A stretch of 36,488 nt of DNA from Candidatus Hydrogenedentota bacterium (GCA_029556545.1 JAKQEQ010000053.1:1-36488), one strand, 5' to 3'; shown: positions 1 to 9,143, counted from the stretch's first letter. Numbers and translations are program-made. Notes: generated by a model not told the origin, from the letters alone.

Positions 1-642
1 CGTCAGGTCGCCGCGCTTGTACCGCCCATACGCCCCGCTCTCATACCAGTCCGCGCACCATTCCCACACGTTCCCCGACATCTGATGCAAACCCCACGGG
101 CTGCACCCCGCCGGATACGACCACACGCCACACGTCGTCTCGTTGCCCTTGTTCGTGTCGTTTCGGCACTTGCTCGCGTCCCAATCGTTGCCCCACGGGT
201 ACTCCCGCCCATCCACGCCCCGCGCGCCCTTCTCCCATTCCAACTCCGACGGAAGCCGCAACCCCGCCCAGTCACAGTACGCCTGCGCATCCTCCCAACT
301 CACGCACACCACCGGGTGGTCTGCCTTCTCCGCCGCAAACTCGTTTCCCTTCCACACGGGGCCAACGCCCAATGAGTAGTCCGACGTGTCCGGGGGGCGG
401 TGCCCCGTCGCGTCCGCGAAGCGCTTGTACTGGGCATTCGTCACTGGGTGCAGCGCGAGATAGTAAGCGGGCAAGCGAACCTTGAACTTCTCTCCACCCG
501 CCAGGAACTCGCCCTCCGGGATCAGCACCAGCAGCGTGCCATCCACCGGGTTCTCGATGATCAGATCGCATTCACCGGAAATCTGCTGCTGAACCGGCCC
601 ACCTTTAGCCGCAGTTCCGTTTGCGATCCGCTCGTTTTCCAT
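1..642 (-). CDS. F1: FGE-sulfatase-fold (C-type-lectin-like) protein, C-terminus off the window
   Basis: The frame is open from ATG at 642 to the left edge (214 codons), so the C-terminal variable part is not visible. What is visible is the FGE/SUMF1-type lectin fold: [19 protein letters not shown] near the start, then [57 protein letters not shown] and [19 protein letters not shown]. The start is chosen because AAGGG lies about 5 nt upstream, overlapping the end of the kinase-AAA gene, which stops 12 nt away. Translation is therefore probably coupled to that gene. The DNA is nearly identical to F3 and F9 over long stretches. Whether this copy carries the hypervariable tail seen in F3, F5 and F6 cannot be judged here. 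Confidence 0.93.
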   Translation of the reverse strand, partial: MENERIANGTAAKGGPVQQQISGECDLIIENPVDGTLLVLIPEGEFLAGGEKFKVRLPAYYLALHPVTNAQYKRFADATGHRPPDTSDYSLGVGPVWKGNEFAAEKADHPVVCVSWEDAQAYCDWAGLRLPSELEWEKGARGVDGREYPWGNDWDASKCRNDTNKGNETTCGVWSYPAGCSPWGLHQMSGNVWEWCADWYESGAYGRYKRGDLT

Positions 643-654
643 GTCTACCCTTGA

Positions 655-2985
655 TCAGCCCGCCAGTTTCGCGTTCGTCTCGGCCCAGCGGGTTAACGCC
701 GCGATTTCCCGCGCGCGCGACCGCGAGAGGGGGTACGTCTCGCGCAGCGCGGTCAGAACATCGCCTGTTTCGAGGTCGCGGTCCTTTTCGAAGGCGCCGA
801 ACAGGCCGGAGATGACCGCCTGCTCGATTTCCGCGCCGGAGAAGTCCTTGCTCGCGTCCACGAGCGCGGCGAGCTCGAACTTCGCCGGGTCACGGCGGCG
901 TTTCGCCAGATGAATACGAAGTATTGCGTCCCGTTCCGGCTCGCCGGGCAGCCCGACGAAGAAGATGTCGTCAAAGCGGCCCTGGCGCAGGAACTCGGGC
1001 GGGATGCCGGAAAGGTCGTTCGCCGTAGCCACGACGAAGACCGGGCTGCGCTTGTCCTGCAGCCAGGACAGGAACATGCCGAACACGCGCGCCGCCACGC
1101 CGCCGCCGCCTTGGCCCTGCACACCCGCGAAACCTTTCTCGACCTCGTCTATCCAGAGGATGCACGGGCTGACGGCCTCGGCGGTCTGGATCGCCCGGCG
1201 CAGGTTGGCTTCGGAATTGCCGACATAGGGACCAAAGACCCGGCCCACGTCCAGGCGCAGCAGCGGCACGCCCCAAGTCCCGGCCAGGGCGCGCGCGGTC
1301 AGGCTCTTGCCGCAGCCCGGCACGCCCACGAGCAGCACGCCCTTCGGCTGGGGCAATCCGGCATACCGGGCAAGCCCGGCCAGCACGGGCAAGCGCGCCT
1401 GGAACCAGTCGAGCAGGCGGCGCAGCCCCCCGACGTCCTTGAACGAGTCCGACGCATGGTAGTACTCGAGTATCCCGGACTTGCGGATTACCTGCGTCTT
1501 TTCCTCGACGACGCGCCGCTCCACGCCCGGGACCAGCCCCCCGCACTGCAGCACGGCGCAGCGCAGCGCGCGTTCGGCTTCTTTCAGGGTCAGCCCGCCA
1601 ACCGCGCGGACCAACGCCGAGCGTTCATCGTCATTCAGTGTCACGGGAAGGCCCGTTTCCCGCGCCTCCTCGGCGACGGCGTCGATGACCGGCTCCAAAT
1701 GCTGCCGGTCCGGAAGCTGGAACACGGCCAGCGAGATGTCTTTCTGCAGTTCCTCGGGCGCCTGGAAGAACGGGGACAGGAACAGCATGGACTTGTGCGA
1801 CATGCGCACCACCCGTGCGGCGTCGCGGATGAGACGCGTCGTCACCGGCGTGTAGTGGTGGTGAATGTCCTGGAACAGGTAAATCGCTTCCTCGGTGTTA
1901 TCGATGCAATGCATGAGCGCCGCGGTCGGGTCTTTGAACGAGTTCCGGGCCACGAGCTTGTCCTGGTCATCGCGGAGGCCGCGCGACGCGCTCCATATGT
2001 AGAGGCGGCGCTGGTTTCCGCGGTCTTCCGAGAGCCGCTGGGCGATACCGCGCACCGCCGTGATGACGCGATCTTCCTCGAAGGAATACACGCAGACCAG
2101 CGGGTAGCCGGCGCGGATGAGGATTTCCAGTCGGCTTTCATCGTCATCGACCATGCGCGCGCGGCGCGCGACGGTCTCGAGGTCGCGGCTGAGTTCCTCC
2201 GCGTTCTGGTAGCGGAGTTCGGCGTCCTTGTGCAGCATCTTGCGAATGACCCGAATGATCCGATTGTCCACCCGTCGTTCGCGCAGCGGGGTCTCGTCGT
2301 ACTGGGCGGACATAATCTTCTGGATCATCTCGCCGAACTCGCCCGAGAAGGGCCGGCCGCCAGTCAGCAATTCGTACAACGTAATCCCCAACGCCCAGAG
2401 GTCGGCGTTGGTGCCCGAAGCTCCTTGCAGGGCCTCGGGCGCCATGTACTCGACCGTGCCGATGCGCGTGCTGGCCTTGTCGCTCGTCCGCGCCAATACC
2501 CGGGCCACGCCGAAATCCAGCAGTTTCGGCGTATTGTCCGCCGTGATGAACACGTTCTCGGGCTTCACGTCCCGGTGGAACACGTGCGCGTTGTGGGCAT
2601 ACGCCAGCGCCTCGGAGATCAGGCCCACGTACCGCACCGCCTCCGGCGCGGCGAAACAGAGTGCCTCTCGCAGCCGCGCGCGAAGCGTGGCGCCTTCCAG
2701 GTACTCCATCACGAGGAACGACACGCCTTCATGGCTCTCCAGCGCGAAGACGCGCAGGATATTCGGGTGGGACAGCCGGCTGGTGACGGCGAATTCCTTT
2801 TCCAGTTCCGCCAGCCCTTCCCGGTCCTGCTGGTGCGGGAAGCCCAGGGCCACGACCGGTTCCGGCTTCGCGGCATCCTCATTCCGGGCGCGATACACGC
2901 TCTTGAACGCGCCCGCGCCCAGGTACGCTTCCAGCACATACGGGCCGAACCGTTGGCCAATCTTGTAGGGACCACCGGATGACAT
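655..2985 (-). CDS. Protein-kinase-like domain fused to a Ycf46-type AAA+ ATPase
   Basis: A 776-residue two-part protein. Residues about 16-270 are a Ser/Thr (Hanks-type) kinase fold: glycine loop GAGAFKSV at 23-30, HRDVKPEN at 137-144, DFG at 157-159 and an APE-like MAPEAL at 181-186. The beta-3 lysine is missing: the VALK position reads VALG, with Gly at about 48. It may thus be a pseudokinase or use a displaced lysine. Residues about 285-500 match the N-terminal region of the two other Ycf46-like proteins here (RAGYPL, EEDR, YIWSASRGL). Residues about 515-730 are the AAA+ module: Walker A GVPGCGKS at 554-561, Walker B ILWIDE at 609-614, sensor ATAND, arginine finger in RQGRFDD. The start has AGGA 8 nt upstream. 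I infer a nucleotide-driven remodeler with a signalling input domain. No transmembrane segment is seen. Confidence 0.93.
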   Translation of the reverse strand: MSSGGPYKIGQRFGPYVLEAYLGAGAFKSVYRARNEDAAKPEPVVALGFPHQQDREGLAELEKEFAVTSRLSHPNILRVFALESHEGVSFLVMEYLEGATLRARLREALCFAAPEAVRYVGLISEALAYAHNAHVFHRDVKPENVFITADNTPKLLDFGVARVLARTSDKASTRIGTVEYMAPEALQGASGTNADLWALGITLYELLTGGRPFSGEFGEMIQKIMSAQYDETPLRERRVDNRIIRVIRKMLHKDAELRYQNAEELSRDLETVARRARMVDDDESRLEILIRAGYPLVCVYSFEEDRVITAVRGIAQRLSEDRGNQRRLYIWSASRGLRDDQDKLVARNSFKDPTAALMHCIDNTEEAIYLFQDIHHHYTPVTTRLIRDAARVVRMSHKSMLFLSPFFQAPEELQKDISLAVFQLPDRQHLEPVIDAVAEEARETGLPVTLNDDERSALVRAVGGLTLKEAERALRCAVLQCGGLVPGVERRVVEEKTQVIRKSGILEYYHASDSFKDVGGLRRLLDWFQARLPVLAGLARYAGLPQPKGVLLVGVPGCGKSLTARALAGTWGVPLLRLDVGRVFGPYVGNSEANLRRAIQTAEAVSPCILWIDEVEKGFAGVQGQGGGGVAARVFGMFLSWLQDKRSPVFVVATANDLSGIPPEFLRQGRFDDIFFVGLPGEPERDAILRIHLAKRRRDPAKFELAALVDASKDFSGAEIEQAVISGLFGAFEKDRDLETGDVLTALRETYPLSRSRAREIAALTRWAETNAKLAG

Positions 2986-3162
2986 GTTATCGTCCTTTCC
3001 GTCAGTAGGTCAGAGACCCATACTCAATAAACACATCCGCTCGCTCGAGCTTGCCGAATCTCCATCTTGCCGTATCGATCACTTACTTCTTCGACTCGAT
3101 GTGTTTGTGCCATGAATATCTCGGTATTCGGACTAGGGAATTTCTGTCTCCTCAGTGTCTAT

Positions 3163-3951
3163 TTACATAGCGCAACGGAAGCCATAGTTATCTCTACGCA
3201 GGGTGGGATCGTCGCATTCACGCCCAGCGCATCTAAAGTCGCCTACACCTCGACGGATGGCATGTCTTGTCGAATCACGCCACGATCCACCCCGCAAGAC
3301 CCGAAAACAATCGTTGGTATGTGCCAACTTCAGCTTGCCTTGCTTATACCGTTCGTATGCCCTCGGTTCATAGCAGTCTGCGCACCACTCCCAAATGTTC
3401 CCTGACATTTGATACACCCCCCACGGGCTGCAACCTGCTGGATAGCCCCAAACATCACACGTTGTTTCGCGGCCTTTGTTCGCGCTGTTCCGGCATTTGT
3501 TTTCGTCCCAGGTATTGCCCCACGGATACCGGAAGCCGGTCATGCCCCTGGCGCCTTTCTCCCACTCAAGCTCTGTAGGCAGCCGCAGTCCTGCCCACGT
3601 GCAATACGCCTGCGCGTCGTCCCAATTCACGAATACCACCGGATGGTTTGCCTTCGCAAGCGAGAAAGAGCTCTTCAGCCACACTCTATTGTGGCCGGGC
3701 TTGTCCAGCGGCCGATGATTGGTTGCCTCCACGAATCGCCTGTATTGCGCGTTTGTAACTGGGTGAAGCGCGAGATAGTATGCGGGTAGCCGCACCGGAA
3801 ATGCTTCATCGCCTGCCAAGAACTCGCCCTCAGGGATCAAGACCAGAAGGGTTCCGTCTTTCGGATTCTTGACGGGCAAATACACGCGCACAAGGTCAAT
3901 ATTCTGCAAAACAGATACGAGCGTGTGCTCGCTATCATCTTCGTACATCAT
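3163..3951 (-). CDS. F2: FGE-sulfatase-fold protein, diverged copy
   Basis: A 262-residue copy starting [10 protein letters not shown] (ATG at 3951, or 3948). Its start lies 4 nt after the stop of the upstream AAA ATPase, so translational coupling is likely. The core fold is complete ([62 protein letters not shown]) and ends RVLRGGSW...GFRCAM. Unlike F3, F5 and F6, the tail is longer, its codons vary at third positions, and the downstream hairpin is absent. The DNA is also visibly less GC-rich. It looks like an older or non-diversified member. The paired active-site cysteines of true FGE are not evident, so a binding role is more likely than sulfatase maturation. Confidence 0.92.
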   Translation of the reverse strand: MMYEDDSEHTLVSVLQNIDLVRVYLPVKNPKDGTLLVLIPEGEFLAGDEAFPVRLPAYYLALHPVTNAQYRRFVEATNHRPLDKPGHNRVWLKSSFSLAKANHPVVFVNWDDAQAYCTWAGLRLPTELEWEKGARGMTGFRYPWGNTWDENKCRNSANKGRETTCDVWGYPAGCSPWGVYQMSGNIWEWCADCYEPRAYERYKQGKLKLAHTNDCFRVLRGGSWRDSTRHAIRRGVGDFRCAGRECDDPTLRRDNYGFRCAM

Positions 3952-3955
3952 CAGA

Positions 3956-5602
3956 TCAGAACTCGAAAACCCGCTTGGGCTGTTTGGGCGCGGGCGGCGG
4001 TTCCGAGACCGCGTCCGCGCCGGCAGCCGCGCCGGCAACGCCTTCACTGCTCGCCCGGCGCCATTTCCTCCGGGCTTCGTCCCACAGCACGCGGACCTTC
4101 GGGTCCACAGACCGGGACAACGGCACGGTCGTAGTAATGGCCTGTTCGAGATGGCGGTCTTCGAGTTTCGCTTTCTCTCCTTCGGCAAAGGCCAGATACA
4201 GGGACGAAATAACCGCCTGCTCGATTTCCGCGCCCGAGAACCCGTCACACGCGGCGACATGCCGCTCCAGGGCGAAATCGTTGTAGTCGCGATGATGTTT
4301 CGCGAGGTGAATGGCGAGCACGTTGGCTCGTTCCTGAGGCGTGGGCAGGTCGATGAAGAACACGTCGTCGAAACGGCCCTTGCGCAGCAGTTCCGGAGGC
4401 AGGCCCTCGATGTCGTTGGCCGTGGCGATAGTGAACACCGCCTTGGTCTTCTCCTCCATCCAGGTCAGCAGCGTGCCGAAGACGCGCGCCGTCACCCCGC
4501 TGTCGCCCTGGGGGCCGCGCGTGCCCGCCAGGCCCTTCTCGATTTCGTCAATCCAGAGCACGCAGGGCGCCACCGCCTCGGCCATCTTGATCGCGCGCCG
4601 CATGTTGTCCTCGGCCTGACCCACCAGCGGCGCAAACACCTTGCCCAGATCGAATTTGAGCAACGGCATCTGCCATTCCGCCGCGACCGCCTTGGCCGTC
4701 AGGCTCTTGCCGCAGCCGGGCACGCCCACCAGCAGCAGCCCCTTCGGGCTTGGCAGGCCGAAGGCGCGCGCCGCATCCGAAAACGCCTTGCCCCGCTGTT
4801 GCAGCCACGCCTTGAGCAGGTCCAGCCCGCCCACGGTGCCGAACCGTTCCGGCGTCGAATAGAACTCCAGCATGGCGGACTTGCGAATGATCTGCTCCTT
4901 TTCCGCGAGGAGCAGGTCCACGTCGCGTGCGTCGATGCGACGGTTGGTCACGATGACCTTCGCCAGCGCGTTCTCGGCTTCCATCAGCGTCAGGCCGTTC
5001 AGCGCCTTCACGATGCGCTCGCGATCGCCCTCGCCCAGGTTCGTCTCGACCTTGGGGTCGTCCCGGAACTGCTCGATGTTGTCTTCCAGAATGGCGAGCA
5101 GCTCCGCCTCGTCCGGCAGTTCGAGATCGATAACCGTCACGTCTTTTTCCAGTTCCGGCGGAATCTTGAGCACCGACGACAGGATCACAATCGTCTTGTA
5201 GGAACCTTTGAACGGACCTATCACGTCGCGTAACTGGCGGATGATCAGCGGGGACGTGGGCGCGCGCTCGTCGAGGAAGAAATGGAAGTCTTCGAGGATG
5301 AAGATGCCCGGGTCCTCCCGTTCGAGCAGGAACGGGAGAATCAGTTCCGGGTTCTTGGGCGCGGCCGCGGCCACGGGCCGGAGGTCCACCGTGCAGAGCC
5401 CCCGCGACACGGACCAGACATAGGGCTTTCGCCGCGGCGCTTCGCCTTCTTTAAGGATGCCCGCGATGAGCTTGATGGCCCGGTCCTCTTCCGCGGTCAC
5501 CAGGTACAGGATCGGATAGCCCGCGCGGATATACGTCCGCAGTTTCTCCTGAAACGGAGAAAGCGGCGCGGCTGGGGATGTGGAGGCGGTTTGCTGTGTC
5601 AT
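3956..5602 (-). CDS. Ycf46-like AAA+ ATPase
   Basis: A 548-residue protein related to the plastid/cyanobacterial Ycf46 AAA family. Residues 20-240 form the family N-terminal region ([37 protein letters not shown]). Residues about 250-480 are the AAA+ core: Walker A GVPGCGKS at 293-300, Walker [11 protein letters not shown] at about 348-357, ATAND at 393-397, arginine finger in RKGRFDD. A short charged and Ala/Pro-rich tail ends VFEF. I chose ATG 5602 because it overlaps the DUF2997 stop as ATGA. A longer open frame to 5722 only reads through that gene. It is very similar to the AAA half of the neighbouring kinase fusion, so the two may form mixed rings. Confidence 0.93.
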   Translation of the reverse strand: MTQQTASTSPAAPLSPFQEKLRTYIRAGYPILYLVTAEEDRAIKLIAGILKEGEAPRRKPYVWSVSRGLCTVDLRPVAAAAPKNPELILPFLLEREDPGIFILEDFHFFLDERAPTSPLIIRQLRDVIGPFKGSYKTIVILSSVLKIPPELEKDVTVIDLELPDEAELLAILEDNIEQFRDDPKVETNLGEGDRERIVKALNGLTLMEAENALAKVIVTNRRIDARDVDLLLAEKEQIIRKSAMLEFYSTPERFGTVGGLDLLKAWLQQRGKAFSDAARAFGLPSPKGLLLVGVPGCGKSLTAKAVAAEWQMPLLKFDLGKVFAPLVGQAEDNMRRAIKMAEAVAPCVLWIDEIEKGLAGTRGPQGDSGVTARVFGTLLTWMEEKTKAVFTIATANDIEGLPPELLRKGRFDDVFFIDLPTPQERANVLAIHLAKHHRDYNDFALERHVAACDGFSGAEIEQAVISSLYLAFAEGEKAKLEDRHLEQAITTTVPLSRSVDPKVRVLWDEARRKWRRASSEGVAGAAAGADAVSEPPPAPKQPKRVFEF

Positions 5603-5796
5603 TGGCCGCGCTCCCGGACGCGTTCTTCCTCGCAAACCTGCTCGAAGCATTCCGGCTTCAGCGTCCGCTCGCCCACGGGCGACCCGAGCCGCTGCTCCAA
5701 CTCCCGCGTGAACTCGATACACTCCTCGCCCGTAGCACCCAGCGCTTCGATGTGCTGCGTCCCGTCCTTGTGCAACGTCACCTTAATCTTTCTCAT
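5599..5796 (-). CDS. DUF2997-family small protein
   Basis: A 65-residue protein (MRKIKVTLHKDGTQHIEALG...) matching the DUF2997 pattern: a short beta-rich N-terminus, then GEECIEFTRELEQRLG. In cyanobacteria and other bacteria, DUF2997 genes sit beside DUF1257 (Ycf35) and Ycf46-like AAA genes, which is the neighbourhood seen here. The function is unknown. GGAGG lies 9 nt before the ATG. The stop overlaps the AAA start by ATGA, which points to coupled synthesis. The C-terminus is charged and carries two cysteines. Confidence 0.85.
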   Translation of the reverse strand: MRKIKVTLHKDGTQHIEALGATGEECIEFTRELEQRLGSPVGERTLKPECFEQVCEEERVRERGQ

Positions 5797-5870
5797 GACC
5801 CGGTTCCTCCAATCTTCTTGCTCTCATGTGCTATTCAATGATTTGCCGTATGAACACCCCACCCGCCACC

Positions 5871-5930
5871 CGCTGACCGCTGACCGCTGACTGCTGATAG
5901 CTGACCGCTGACTGCTGACCGCTGACCGCT
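5871..5930. repeat. Tandem repeat of a 7-nt unit, GCTGACC-like
   Basis: About eight imperfect copies of GCTGACC/GCTGACT, with GCTGATA interspersed. The same unit recurs in short runs at about 16557-16585 (after F6) and, in reverse orientation, at about 8590-8615 (before DUF1257). It is a dispersed minisatellite in the spacers of this cluster. Confidence 0.75.
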
Positions 5931-5962
5931 TCCCCAAAATCGCGACCGCGCCTCCGGCGCGG

Positions 5963-5987
5963 CCAGAGGGGGGAACCCCCCCTCTGG
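5963..5987. repeat. 11-3-11 hairpin downstream of F3
   Basis: A perfect inverted repeat: CCAGAGGGGGG, three-base loop, CCCCCCTCTGG. It lies 45 bp beyond the F3 stop codon. The same stem lies 44 bp beyond the F5 stop. In characterised DGRs a stem-loop just downstream of the variable region helps retrohoming, so this is a candidate of that kind. It lacks a run of T on either side, so it is not a typical intrinsic terminator. Confidence 0.7.
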
Positions 5988-6032
5988 ACTCCCCCCCGGC
6001 AAAGGGTAAAAGGAACAAAGTGCAAAGGGTAA

Positions 6033-6848
6033 TCATAAAACCGTCCTGCAGCAACGAAACCCGCGGCGGACGCTGCGCATCGCCGGGCCGCGGTGGTGGC
6101 GGTTGCGGTACGCGCAGCGGAAGGCGTCCGCGTCGCTGAAGCACCACGACCCGCCCCGCAACAGCCGAGCGCCGCCGTTCGCGGGCGCCGTCAGGTCGCC
6201 GCGCTTGTACCGCCCATACGCCCCGCTCTCGTACCAGTCCGCGCACCATTCCAACACGTTGCCTGACATCTGGTACAGCCCCCACGGGCCGCACCCCGCC
6301 GAATACGACCACACGCCGCACGTGGTCTCGCGGCCCTTGTTCGTGTCGTTCCGGCACTTGCTCGCGTCCCAGTCGTTGCCCCACGGGTATTCCCGCCCGT
6401 CCACGCCGCACGCGCCTTTCTCCCATTCCAACTCGGACGGCAGCCGCATCCCCGCCCAGTCGCAGTACGCCTGCGCATCCTCCCAACTCACGCACACCAC
6501 CGGGTGGTCCGCCTTCTTCGCCGGAAACCGCTTGCCTTTCCATACCGGCGTGCCCCAATCCGCCGTGTCCGGCGGCTGATGCCCCGTCGCGTCCACAAAC
6601 CGCTGGTACTGCGCGTTCGTAACCGGATGCAGGGCCAGGTAGTACGCGGGCAGACGCACAGGAAATGGCCCGCCGCCTTCATCGCTTCCCTTGCCGCCCG
6701 CGAGGAACTCGCCCTCGGGGATCAGCACCAGCGGCGTTCCGTCTTTTTCATTCTCGATGATCGGCGCAACGCCCAGCACCGCCGCAAGACCGAAGTCCGC
6801 CGGGGTCAACGGCCACGTGATGGGCGTTTCTTGTATTTCTTCAATCAT
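6033..6848 (-). CDS. F3: FGE-fold protein with a hypervariable C-terminus
   Basis: A 271-residue protein. The N-terminus ([20 protein letters not shown]...) shares the stretch [21 protein letters not shown] with F4, so these two adjacent genes are recent duplicates at the 5' end. The lectin-type core runs from about residue 45 to the end. The ATG at 6848 has AAGG about 11 nt upstream. An upstream ATG (6881) is possible but has no Shine-Dalgarno sequence. The last part, after RGGSW and before GFRC, consists largely of NNC codons and differs from F5 and F6 only at codon positions 1 and 2. The sequence after the stop is also shared with F5. This is one of the likely active variable proteins. Confidence 0.93.
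   Translation of the reverse strand: MIEEIQETPITWPLTPADFGLAAVLGVAPIIENEKDGTPLVLIPEGEFLAGGKGSDEGGGPFPVRLPAYYLALHPVTNAQYQRFVDATGHQPPDTADWGTPVWKGKRFPAKKADHPVVCVSWEDAQAYCDWAGMRLPSELEWEKGACGVDGREYPWGNDWDASKCRNDTNKGRETTCGVWSYSAGCGPWGLYQMSGNVLEWCADWYESGAYGRYKRGDLTAPANGGARLLRGGSWCFSDADAFRCAYRNRHHRGPAMRSVRRGFRCCRTVL
6063..6143 (-). other. Variable region (VR-like) of F3
   Basis: Twenty-seven codons between the constant TCGTGG (Ser-Trp) and the constant GGGTTTCGTTGCTGCAGGAC. Compared with F5 and F6, all differences fall on positions that could be adenine in a common template. Constant islands inside are TTC CGC TGC GCG and GGC CCG. Confidence 0.75.
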
Positions 6849-6911
6849 TCGTCTGTGGCCTTCAGTCCACGAATGCGGCAATGCTCAAACTTACTGCTTG
6901 TCATCTTGGCG

Positions 6912-7733
6912 CTATCCCAGTTCCACCGTCTTGGCGCAACGAAAGCCAACCTCGGCTCTCTTTTCTGTCGGGGTGCCGCTGCGGCGGTATGCGCAACCGA
7001 AGTAGTCCGGGCCGTAGGCCTGGCTGTAAAACGACCCGCCCCGCAACACCTTATATTGTCCGCCAGCGGGCGAAGCCAGGTTTCCGCGCTTGTAACGCTC
7101 ATATACCTCCCCTTCATACCAGTCCGCACACCATTCCAGCACGTTCCCCGACATCTGGTAACCACCCCATGGGCTACACCCTTGGGGGTACATCCATACG
7201 CCGCATGTATAGCCTCTGCCTTGGTTCGTGTGGTTGCGGCACTTGCTCGTGTCCCAAGTGTTGCCCCACGGGTACTCCCGCCCGTCTACGCCCCGCGCGC
7301 CTTTCTCCCATTCCAATTCCGAAGGCAGTCGCAGCCCCGCCCACTCACAGTATGCTTGCGCATCCTCCCAACTCACACACTCCACCGGATGGTCCGATCT
7401 TTCGGCAGGAAAACGATCACCCTTCCACACAGATTTGCCCCTTACTGTCGTAGGGGGTGAGTGGTGCCCCGTCAGTTTCATGAAGCGTTTGTACTGCGCG
7501 TATGTCACCGGATGCAGGGCCAGATAATACTTGGACAACCGAACCGGGAACCTGTAATCACTCGCTAGGAACTCGCCCTCGGGGATTAACACGAGCAACG
7601 TCCCGTCCTTTTCGTTCTCGATGATCGGCGCAATGCCCAAGACCGCCGAAAGACCGAAGTCCGCCGGGGTCAGGAGCTTGGTCGCTTCCATATCTTCAGT
7701 CGTTACCATTTTCTTCGTGCTTCCTGTCGCCAT
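6912..7733 (-). CDS. F4: FGE-sulfatase-fold protein
   Basis: A 273-residue protein starting MATGSTKKMV. The ATG at 7733 follows GGAGGG very closely, so ATG 7709 (MVTTED) is an alternative. It shares its N-terminal linker with F3 and then the common core ([55 protein letters not shown]). The C-terminus reads RGGSF, a 35-residue variable-looking stretch, GFRCAKTVELG. It uses third-position changes and lacks the downstream hairpin, so it is outside the hypervariable subgroup. It starts 19 nt after the DUF1257 stop. Confidence 0.92.
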   Translation of the reverse strand: MATGSTKKMVTTEDMEATKLLTPADFGLSAVLGIAPIIENEKDGTLLVLIPEGEFLASDYRFPVRLSKYYLALHPVTYAQYKRFMKLTGHHSPPTTVRGKSVWKGDRFPAERSDHPVECVSWEDAQAYCEWAGLRLPSELEWEKGARGVDGREYPWGNTWDTSKCRNHTNQGRGYTCGVWMYPQGCSPWGGYQMSGNVLEWCADWYEGEVYERYKRGNLASPAGGQYKVLRGGSFYSQAYGPDYFGCAYRRSGTPTEKRAEVGFRCAKTVELG

Positions 7734-7752
7734 TACCCTCCGCCGCCATCTT

Positions 7753-8163
7753 TCAGCCCCGCTCCGAGTAGAGGAGGATGATGTCGCCATTCTCTAACAC
7801 TTCCTCCGACTCAAGAACCCGGTCTTCGAGACGCATTTGTTCCTTCACCAAATGGTAGCCGTATCGTTGGTTCAGTTCCTGAAGCCATGCTGTATTGCAG
7901 CGGTTTCGGCGGTCGAACTCGGAGATGATCGCCTCGAACTCGCCGGAGTCCTGCCGCTTGAAACCCACGTCGTTGGCCGCCGCGCCGATGTACTTGCGGC
8001 GGATGATGACTTCCGCGGTCTGCGGCCGCAGGTCGCCCCGGTAGCCGAACAGGTGTTGCGCTTCTTCATGGACCTCGACATCCGCGAAGCCCATTTCGTG
8101 CAGGGCTTCGACCAGGAACGGAACCTCGCGGATTTGCGTTCGAATGCACGTGTAGTGAGACAT
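7753..8163 (-). CDS. DUF1257 (Ycf35-like) protein, copy A
   Basis: A 136-residue protein starting MSHYTCIRTQIRE, the standard DUF1257/Ycf35 opening, and ending LENGDIILLYSERG. Ycf35 is a conserved plastid and cyanobacterial protein of unknown biochemical role that neighbours Ycf46-type AAA ATPases. The start has AAGGGG about 8 nt upstream. It lies 15 nt after copy B and shares the same first and last residues with it, so the pair arose by tandem duplication. The middle of the two copies is quite different, suggesting distinct partners. Confidence 0.88.
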   Translation of the reverse strand: MSHYTCIRTQIREVPFLVEALHEMGFADVEVHEEAQHLFGYRGDLRPQTAEVIIRRKYIGAAANDVGFKRQDSGEFEAIISEFDRRNRCNTAWLQELNQRYGYHLVKEQMRLEDRVLESEEVLENGDIILLYSERG

Positions 8164-8178
8164 CGCATGCCCCTTTCT

Positions 8179-8571
8179 TCAGCCCCGCTCCGAGAGCAGG
8201 ATGACCAGGTCGCCGTTCTCCAAGGTCTGTTCTTCCTCGACGATGAGGTTCTGCTCAACCGCCTGGTTGCGGACGAGGTTGTACGCGTACTGGCGGTTGA
8301 CCTGCTGCACGAACGTCTCCTGCCGGATGGGCGAGTTGCCTTGGACGCCCCACCAATCGGCGACGATGTCGTACTCCTGCGCCTTGCGTTGGAATCCGAT
8401 GTCATAGGCGCAGCCGGTGTTCACCACCACCTCCGCCGTTTCGCGGTTGCTCGCATACCCGCGCACGACGAGGTTCTGGCCCTCCTGAAACTGGTAGTGC
8501 AGGTCGCGCAGGGCCTGCACCAGGTGCTCCCGCTCGCGAATTTGCGTCCGAATGCGTAAGAAGTGTGACAT
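8179..8571 (-). CDS. DUF1257 (Ycf35-like) protein, copy B
   Basis: A 130-residue paralog of the next gene (MSHFLRIRTQIRER..., NRQYAYNLVRNQAVEQ, LENGDLVILLSERG). AGGA lies about 9 nt before the ATG. No membrane segment or signal peptide is seen. Together with DUF2997 and the Ycf46-like ATPases it reproduces a module known in cyanobacteria, but here embedded among FGE-fold genes and an Hsp70/GrpE pair. Confidence 0.88.
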   Translation of the reverse strand: MSHFLRIRTQIREREHLVQALRDLHYQFQEGQNLVVRGYASNRETAEVVVNTGCAYDIGFQRKAQEYDIVADWWGVQGNSPIRQETFVQQVNRQYAYNLVRNQAVEQNLIVEEEQTLENGDLVILLSERG

Positions 8572-8665
8572 AACGTGTTCCTTTCGTATTAGCGGTCAGC
8601 GGTCAGCCGTCAGCTGTGCTCGGATACCGGCAGATCCCTGCGTTGAATCCCTTTTTCCGGCACGT

Positions 8666-9082
8666 TTACGTTCTCCGACTTTCGGCGAGCTTCCGGATGA
8701 GGCTCGCCAGCATTTGTTTCACCTCCGTTACCGCCGCGGAAAGACGGTCGTGATCCGCACGTGGAATGTATCCCAGGTCGCGGGCCAAGAAGAGATGATA
8801 CTCGACCTCGCTTGCCGAACCCATAGCCGCGGTGAATATTGGACCGCCTTCGGCGGGGATTCGCGTAAGGAAGCGGGCCGGGGACTGCCACAAGCGACCG
8901 CGCGTTTCGCGCGGGAGACGTGGCTGTCCCCGAGTGTCCAGGCTGATGGCTGTGAGCTTGGGGACAGGCACGTCGCGCTCGAAGACTCGCGCGCTTGTGC
9001 CAGTCCCCGATCTTGGGTCATGATCGCCGGCGCGGAACGATAGCGGCCTGCGCCCGCTCTCTGTCTCCACCGTCTCACTCAT
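8666..9082 (-). pseudogene. Four-helix-bundle (23S rRNA intervening-sequence type) protein, N-terminus replaced by palindromic repeats
   Basis: The C-terminal 50 residues (GSASEVEYHLFLARDLGYI ... MLASLIRKLAES) are typical of the four-helix-bundle IVP/S23 family. The family's N-terminal helices (the FRDLxVW type) are missing. The 138-residue open frame upstream of this instead reads through two GGGGAC/GTCCCC palindromes at 8879-8932 and 8960-9008. A good AAGGAG precedes the ATG at 9082, so some chimeric product may still be made. I read it as a gene broken by REP-like insertions. Role in the cluster unknown. Confidence 0.55.
8879..9008. repeat. Two tandem REP-like palindromes
   Basis: Palindrome 1 (8879-8932) has CGGGGAC and GTCCCCG arms around a CGCGCG/CGCGCG core. 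Palindrome 2 (8960-9008) has GGGGAC-A-GGCAC against GTGCC-A-GTCCCC. The arm sequences match the GGGGAC-type repetitive extragenic palindromes that RAYT (REP-associated) transposases mobilise in many GC-rich genomes. No RAYT gene is in this window. Confidence 0.65.
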
Positions 9083-9143
9083 TCATCCCGTCTCCTTTCC
9101 TCAAGTTTTCACCACCTCGATTTCCGCCGTCCCTTCCTTACGG

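Larger units (their letters stand above)
5797..6032. other. Intergenic region between F3 and the DUF2997 gene
   Basis: No gene is supported here. From the F3 side it holds a CCCTTTG-type tract shared with the 3' regions of F5 and F6, a perfect hairpin (5963-5987), and a 7-nt tandem repeat (about 5871-5930). The reading frames that cross it are low-complexity products of the repeat. Confidence 0.7.

Noticed and set aside
910-2982. 690-codon plus-strand frame opposite the kinase-AAA gene
   Set aside because: It is antisense to a gene with clear motifs, is rich in Arg/His/Gln as expected of a shadow frame in GC-rich DNA, and has no domain.
5871-5930. CRISPR array
   Set aside because: Unit is 7 nt with no spacers; the 8-nt repeat at 12926-12981 is likewise a simple tandem repeat.
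5831-6558. Frames translating the GCTGACC repeat and the F3 3' end
   Set aside because: Low-complexity Ser/Arg/Gln product of a repeat, in the wrong frame of F3.
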